Shown piece after piece: positions 57,901 through 64,000 of a stretch of DNA of 64,000 nucleotides. The stretch is taken from positions 15,316,501 to 15,380,500 of the forward strand of contig NC_065576.1 in NCBI RefSeq assembly GCF_937616625.2. The letters are read 5' to 3'. The first letter of the stretch is position 1, and every line of letters begins with the position of its first letter. Source of the stretch: Mercurialis annua. Taxonomy: Eukaryota > Streptophyta > Magnoliopsida > Malpighiales > Euphorbiaceae. Below the pieces are notes generated by a model. That model ran no database searches. It saw nothing but the letters and a program-made list of their open reading frames with translations, and was not told the origin of the DNA. The position numbers and the translations under genes were made by a program.

Positions 57901-60900
57901 CCATTTTTGAATCGAACCGGTTTTTATGACATCGTGTCGTCCACGTCACCGCCAACTAAGAAATTGGCTGGCATGATTGCTGAAATATTTAAATAAGGTT
58001 TGGCTATAACTGACACAAAATGCATAGGTTTGGTATTTTTTGGTTAATAAAACTAATTTTAAAATTAAATAATTAAATGATTAATTATATTATAATAAAA
58101 TTCATATATATTTAAAAAATTCAATAAATATTTTTTACATATTTGATAGATATATAATTAATTTAAATTCTATTAAAAACAAAAAATGTCATATTCGTCT
58201 CAATTTTTTTTTTAAATTCCAGTCGTCGGTTCTTTGACACCGCCACCGTTTAAGACCCAATTGTTCGTCTTCCAACGAACAATCTGAGAGTAATATACAC
58301 AACAAACATGCGACATTGTTCATAATTCAACTATACACATATAAATATAAAAATAATCACTGAATAGACTGCTTATTTAAAGGACGAGTGTAATTATTTT
58401 CTCATTTTTTTTTTCTTTAAAAAGTGAAGCTCATTGTGGTGTAATCAATATATATCATGATGTTTATAAGTATAAACGCATATATTTTTTTACTCGGCAT
58501 AGCCAAAAACTTACCTTAATTTACACATAACTATTTTATTTATTATCTAAATGCAGTCATATCAAGATCTCAACAACATTAAAAATAATAAATCAAATTC
58601 AAAATCATCATGAACATTAAATCCTTTGACCAAATTGAATTCAACATTAATTTATAAGTAATACATTAATTTATTTTTTTAATTACATATTCATTAAAAT
58701 ATATATTATAAATATAAATTTATTAGATTTAATTAGGTTTAATAGAAAATTAAAATTAATTAAAATTAGTATTAAATAGGAAATAGTAATTATTTTTAAA
58801 TATATATAAATTTCATAAATGATATAATTAATTTACTAATTATTAAATTTAAAAATTGGCTTGAATTTAAAATTAGGTTTATTCAACCAAAAAATACCAA
58901 ACCTATTTTTTTTGTGTCAGTTATAGCCAAACCTTATTTAAATATTTCAGCTGACATGTCAGCCAATTGCTTAGTTGGCGGTGATGTGGACGACACGGTG
59001 TCAGAAAAACCGGTTCGATTCAAAAATGGCTAAAAAAGAAACAGAACATATAAGGTTTGGCTAAATCTGGTGATTTTTAAAGGTTTGGCTATAATTGACA
59101 CAAAACGTATAGGTTTGGCATTTTTTGGTGATTAAGCCTTTAAATATTGAGTATCTCTTAAATTACTTTTTCATAAATTACTATAAATGTATATTAATTC
59201 ATTTGCATTAAAATATGTTTTTTATCATTAAAAATTGAAATAAATAAAATGTTGTAATTTTTAATATTTAAAAAATTCGCCAATATTTTTGTTATTAACA
59301 AGTTTTTTTTACGTTTCAATTTCCGATATTTGGATCAGATTGTTTCGTGATATCCGTTTTCATTTTCGTGCAGCCTTGATCAAATATAAATAGTGTGAAT
59401 AATACATATTAATGCATAACACTTCTTAATGATTTATGATATAATTTAATAAGAAACTTTTAATATTGATATAGATGGTGGAATTGACCAAGATCATCTG
59501 TATAGGTATCTAGACAGTTTGTAATCTCATCAAAAACATTTAATTTACAATTAATATGTTGATAATTTAATAAATTTAAGAATGCATTTTTAAAAATTAA
59601 TATTTAAGCTTCCTTAATATGGCTCATATATTTTAATGCATAAATTTTATTTTATTTTTAGCAACCTATGGTATGATTTAAAAATTACATTCATATTTAA
59701 TATAAATAATGAAATTGACTCTAATCATTAGCATATAATCAATAGAGTTTCAATATGGATGAGATTATATCATTCAAAAAGAATTACACGTTTATAACGT
59801 TTATAACGTTTATACCGTTTATTGTCTCATATATTCCTATTTTCTTAACATTCATTTATAATTTTAAATTGAATAAATAAATATAATAAAAAAATTGAAA
59901 GTGTCTGCTAGTTACGCAAATATATATCAGACAAAAATTACATAGAATGAAGTAGGAAATTATATCTACCTTTCATCTCGGCAGAAGACATCCTATCTCC
60001 ATCAGTATCTTCCCTTTCAAGTGCTACTGAGGAAGTAAAATTCTTTGGTGACTCACTAGAGCTTCTCTTTGGGCTTTCCATTTCTTTTGAAGTTACAGAA
60101 TGAGATGCTTTTCCTTTAACATTCTCCTTTGAATTCGAAGACACAGAAGAAAGCGAATCTTTTAGGGAGGCAACGAAAAAGTCTAAGCCACAAAAAAAAG
60201 AGTGATTAAAGCCAATACAGTCAGCAACCTGATGAAATTTCTTCATTTTATTAAAAATTCATCACTAGGACAGATGAAAGAAGCATCCTTTTTTAACATT
60301 GTATGAAAAGGAAGTTAAACTTGGTGGAATGCTAATTTATCCTGATTATACCCTTCAAAAAACAGAACGTTCTCAAACTTGATTTTTCAAGAAAAGAAAC
60401 ATACAAATTGGTTTAAGTCGGGGAGTCTTATTTATTTACAACACATTTTGAAGCATATTAGGTTTGAAAAGGAAAGAAAACAACGCGTTGAAAGTAATAT
60501 TGAGTCCATGTCCATGGAAAACCAGCATATCAACAAGTCCTTATGCAACATTTCAATGAGAAATTAATATTTTTAGGATATAGCATTGTATTTGGAACAT
60601 ATGAACCAAGGAATACATTTCTTTTACCAACGCATCTCTCCCCGACGGTCAGTGAATATTAATCTCGTTAAGTTTGTAGGACAAGTGAGGCATTCATGTA
60701 GAAACAAACCTTTCCAAAACTCCTATTTCAACATATTACATACATCCTTGTCATTTAATTTTCCATTTAATGTAACGCTAAGAAATAACTAAATACACCC
60801 AAATGTTGTTGCCGCATCTTCTAGCTTTGGCATATCAAACACGAACCGGTGCTCTAAGCAACTTACATAGTCCTACGGCGACACTAATTCAACTTATTTT

Positions 60901-61163
60901 ATACCCAAAAACATACTATTAAAAGTGATTGTGAAACTAAAAGCTAGAAATTAGGCAACAATCCCTATTAAAGATTCATCTGTTTAGATCCTAACTAAGG
61001 TGAAGAAAAGCAAGGGTTTAAGGAGTGTACCTGAAGAGAGAAAGGTAAGGTGGTCAAAGAGATTCTTCTGGCGAGCCCAAAGAAAAATGGTGGCAAACCC
61101 AAGAATCAGCAGAGTAATGGATACGTATCTGCCGCTCAATCTCACGTAATTTGTGGGTTTCAT
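54994..61163 (-). CDS. TBL14: TRICHOME BIREFRINGENCE-LIKE polysaccharide O-acetyltransferase, 4 exons
   Basis: Exons (minus, in order): 61031-61163, 59970-60182, 56215-56410, 54994-55822, all GT-AG with matching phases; 1371 bp, 456 residues, a usual TBL length. An N-terminal signal anchor (about residues 13-29, [17 protein letters not shown]) and a Ser/Lys-rich stem precede the TBL domain ([37 protein letters not shown]) and the PC-esterase domain with the GDS motif (Ser193) and the C-terminal DxxH (Asp435, His438 in DCLHWCLPG). The family O-acetylates xylan, mannan or pectin in the Golgi. The type resembles Arabidopsis TBL14-16; adjacency to a PMT26-like gene favours TBL14. The Met at 61163 is preferred over an in-frame Met at 61256 because it puts the anchor at the N-terminus. 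It appears intact. Confidence 0.94.
57792..59138. mobile_element. Double-foldback long-TIR element TIR-5 in TBL intron 2
   Basis: Perfect 9-bp duplication TTTAAATAT (57783-57791 and 59139-59147). The ends are G(A/G)CTTAATCACC and GGTGATTAAGCC. Inverted arms of about 260 bp (57792-58047 and 58872-59138) enclose about 830 bp of A/T-rich filler. Each arm is itself an inverted repeat: the CCAAACCTATACG...TATAGCCAAACC text at its outer side returns reversed at its inner side. It lies in the 3559-bp intron 56411-59969 and does not touch splice sites. Confidence 0.9.
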
Positions 61164-61560
61164 CTCAAATTCAACCCCACTGTTTCGTTTTTGATTTAAG
61201 TTGAAATTGCAGCCTTGGTTCAACACAAACGACGGTGAAAATTCAATGAACAGCACAAAAATGCTGTAATCTCAAACACAGAGGTTGGGACTGGGCAGTG
61301 TGGTTTGTGTTTTTGAAAGAGAGTTGAGAAATGTGTTCGTTGTTTCATATTTGGATCTGATTGGAGAGATCTGTTCACAACAACACATCTTTTCTTCATA
61401 CTTCACCACCTGTACTCTGCGCAAGGATAATCCTGTCATTTCGCAAGTTGATGGTGATACTCACGCTTTATAAAATATCACTACTGTATCCCACTTCTAC
61501 ACCTCCTCCATCCGTGTATTCCTCAAACTATTTTTTTTTATTTTTATTTTAATACAAAAA
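61164..61560 (-). promoter_or_regulatory. 5' UTR and proximal promoter region of the TBL gene
   Basis: Sequence upstream of the ATG at 61163. No certain TATA box or other element was identified. Short plus-strand frames here have no recognisable domain. Upstream of about 61560 the sequence becomes A/T-rich repeat DNA. Confidence 0.4.
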
Positions 61561-61779
61561 TAAACCTCAATTTACGGATTAGTGGTTAAAATACCGAAAA
61601 AATTAGGAAAAATACTCTTTTTTAAAAAATAATATGATTTCCTACCTCAAGAAGGAAAAAATAGAAAAAATACCTCATCCTTTTACTATAATTATTTTTT
61701 TACTCTAAAACATATTTATATTATAATTATACCTACTTTTTATTATTATTTTACTCTAATCATATACCATCTGTCACTT

Positions 61780-61920
61780 TTTTTCCCTTTCTCTTTCTTC
61801 TTCTTTCTCTTCTCTGCTTTCTTTTTTTCGCTATTTTTTTTCTTCTTCTTCTTCTTTTTCTTCTTCTTCTTTATTCTTATTTTCTTCTCATTTTTATTCT
61901 TTTTTTCGTCATCGTTCCTT
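61780..61920. repeat. TTC/CTT microsatellite tract
   Basis: A pyrimidine-rich run of TTC and CTT units (for example 61841-61870), followed by CGCCGTCGCTCCGCC-type text at 61928-61965. Tracts like this are often unstable in length. Confidence 0.85.
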
Positions 61921-62239
61921 CATCGATCCGCCGTCGCTCCGCCATCGTTTCGTCGTCGCTCCGCCGTTCTTTCATATTTGATTTTAGCGATTTTTTTCTT
62001 AATTCGTGGTGATAAATACAATTTTTATTAACTTTCAGATTTAAATAAATTAATCTTGATTTTTTTAACTTTAGATCTAAAAATCTGCATAAAAAACGAT
62101 GCTATGATGAAAAAAAACAATTTTCTGCACAAAAAACGATTTTCTTCAAAAAAAAACAGCATCTGATTATCACTGCATTATCATGACATTATCATAAAAC
62201 TAAAGAGAAAATATATTTTTTATAAAAAAAGTCTGATTA

Positions 62240-63260
62240 TCATATGAGTATCACTGCATTGTAACACTATGATAACTAGATGATAGTGAAGTATGATAAA
62301 GTTATGATAATTGAATGATAATGTATGTGAAAATATAATTACAAAAAATTCATGATATCAGCAGATGATAATTAAATAATAAAATTATGATAATAGTATG
62401 ATAATATGATAACTATATGGAAAACAAATTACATAAAATTTATAATAACTAGATGATAATGAAGTATGATAAGGTTATGATAATTGGATGATAACGTACG
62501 TGAAAATATAATTACAAAAAAATTCATGATATCAGTGATAACCAGATGATAATTAAATAATAAAGTTATGATAATAGTATGATAATATGATACTTGTATA
62601 GAAAAAAATTACATAAAAATTATGATAATGACATGATAATAATCTGCTACATACGATATTGATAATGACATGATAATAAGATGACAATGCAATATGATAC
62701 ATTGATAATTACATGATAAGGTGAAACTGCGATAATGATATGATAATGTAATACTGTGATAATCATATGATAATATGATATTGTGTTTTGTCTAATATTA
62801 TCCAGCAATATCATCGCATTATCATATTATAATTTGCAATTTACGATACTGATAATGGCATGATAATAAGATGTCAATGCAATATGATACACTGATAATT
62901 ACATGCTCAGGCGAAGCTATGATAATCATATGATAAGGTGATATAATGATAATCATATGATAATGTGATACTGTGATTTGTCTAATATTATCCAGCAGTA
63001 TCATCACATTATCATATAATAATATGATACATATGAAACTGATAATGATATATTGATAATTATATGATAAGGTGAAACTGTGATAATCCTATGATAATGT
63101 AGTAATGTGATAATCATATGATAATATGATTTTGTCTAATATTATCCAGCAGTATCATCACATAATTATATAATAATCTGCTACATACGATACTGATAAT
63201 GACATGATAATAAGATATCAATGCAATATGATACACTGATAATTACATGCTAAGTTAAAA
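62240..63260. repeat. Minisatellite built on ATGATAAT words, with a ~160-190-bp higher-order unit
   Basis: Degenerate ATGATAAT / ATCATATGATAAT words fill about 1 kb. On top of this a longer unit recurs: ACGATA(T/C)TGATAATG at 62653, 62843 and 63187, with a diverged unit near 63024. GTCTAATATTATCCAGCA at 62790, 62978 and 63136 marks the unit's other side. No coding potential is seen. Confidence 0.85.
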
Positions 63261-64000
63261 TATAATTATAATAATATAAATAATAAAGTAATAATTTATT
63301 AACATCATAATATATAACTAATATATATTTGTTATAAATATATTTTATAAAATTCAAATTATTATATTTAGTACATATATGATAAATCCTCTATCAATAT
63401 GATAAGATATTAAATAAATAGTAGCACTTAATTTAAAATTAATAAAACATTTAATATTTTAATTAAAAAAATTATTTATAATTAATAAAGAAAAAAAGTT
63501 TTGAACAAATAAAAAAAATGCCAACAAATAATTTAAAGAAGAACAAAATAAATGACAATCAGTGGTCGCATATGTAAGGAAAGAGAGAATAAAAAGAGAG
63601 AAAGGGAAAAGGAAAGCATCTATATGTGTAAGATGTGTCAGAGAAAGAGAGATGAAGAGAGAGTAAAATCACAAATAATTATGACACGGAGAGTAAAACT
63701 CTAGAAAAGTTAAAATTATGATGTATTTGTGCTAACTTTTTCTTTTTGAGGTATAAAACCCTATTATTCTTTTATTTTAGGTAAATTCCTAAATCTCTCT
63801 AAAATACCCGTATTAAATAAAAGGTTCGGACAGTGGGATGTCAAAACTAACCTCTCTGAGATTTACCTAAATAATCAGGCTCTCTCTCTAAAGGATAGCC
63901 AGGTTCCCCTAAAGAATGGTCGGATTTTATCGGGAGTTCTCTCGTTATCCTAAAAAAAACACGTGAACATGTACTTATATACAGTATATTGGTTGCTTTC
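63261..64000. other. A/T-rich end of the window
   Basis: Purine-rich stretches (GAGAGAAAG words at 63580-63665) and A/T-rich DNA. No gene or defined element is supported. A weak inverted similarity to 61570-61700 hints at a decayed TIR element spanning the minisatellite, not firm enough to call. Confidence 0.4.

Noticed and set aside
61570..63840. A large TIR element enclosing the minisatellite
   Set aside because: Only a weak inverted similarity between about 61570-61700 and 63740-63840 and no target duplication could be seen.

Overview
This is a eudicot plant nuclear window: spliced genes with GT-AG introns, high A/T content and dense nested transposons. I could not fix the genus. Two host genes lie on the minus strand, at opposite ends. 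One (479-5519) is an eight-exon pectin-type methyltransferase of the PMT24/25/26 group. The other (54994-61163) is a four-exon TRICHOME BIREFRINGENCE-LIKE (TBL) O-acetyltransferase. From memory of the Arabidopsis catalogue, PMT26 (At5g64030) and TBL14 (At5g64020) are neighbours, so this looks like an old syntenic pair pushed about 49 kb apart by transposons. Both products are predicted Golgi type II membrane proteins acting on cell-wall polysaccharides.

Layout. 1-6040: PMT gene and promoter; introns hold a tRNA-derived SINE and an A/T-rich repeat. 6050-8389: four short elements with long terminal inverted repeats (TIRs), one nested in another; three have perfect 9-bp target-site duplications (Mutator-like). 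8390-10101: intergenic, with a 52-bp duplication and a diverged tandem repeat. 10102-54477: one fossil hAT transposon (hAT-1) of about 4.1 kb, swollen to 44.4 kb by nested insertions. 54994-61163: TBL gene, whose 3.6-kb intron holds a 1.35-kb double-foldback element. 61560-63900: A/T-rich DNA with a TTC microsatellite and a minisatellite built on ATGATAAT.

The nest, outermost first. hAT-1 (plus strand) received (a) a partial LTR of a family I call LTR-B (10337-11257), itself carrying a pol-less Athila-like element (11258-~16457, minus); (b) a solo LTR-B in minus orientation, placed exactly inside the transposase reading frame (18088-49635); and (c) another solo LTR of the same broad family (50834-53363). 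Solo LTR (b) was then hit by a second hAT (hAT-2, 18826-38234, minus) and by a young intact Tekay-type chromovirus (38718-48578, plus). hAT-2 was hit by an LTR-B element (21782-37582, plus), whose 5' LTR was hit by a Tat-lineage Ty3/gypsy element (22213-32572, minus). The Tekay 5' LTR was hit by a 338-bp TIR element, and its empty site is preserved in the 3' LTR. Removing the layers gives about 4.1 kb for hAT-1 and 3.6 kb for hAT-2, both ordinary hAT sizes.

Most interesting signals: the five-level nest whose junctions can be read base by base; a hypervariable palindromic block at about the same place in every LTR-B-type LTR, with a different word in different copies; a spliced antisense gene inside the Tat element; and the conserved PMT-TBL gene pair. 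No undescribed enzymatic system was found. Coordinates and motifs were read by eye; no database search or folding program was run.
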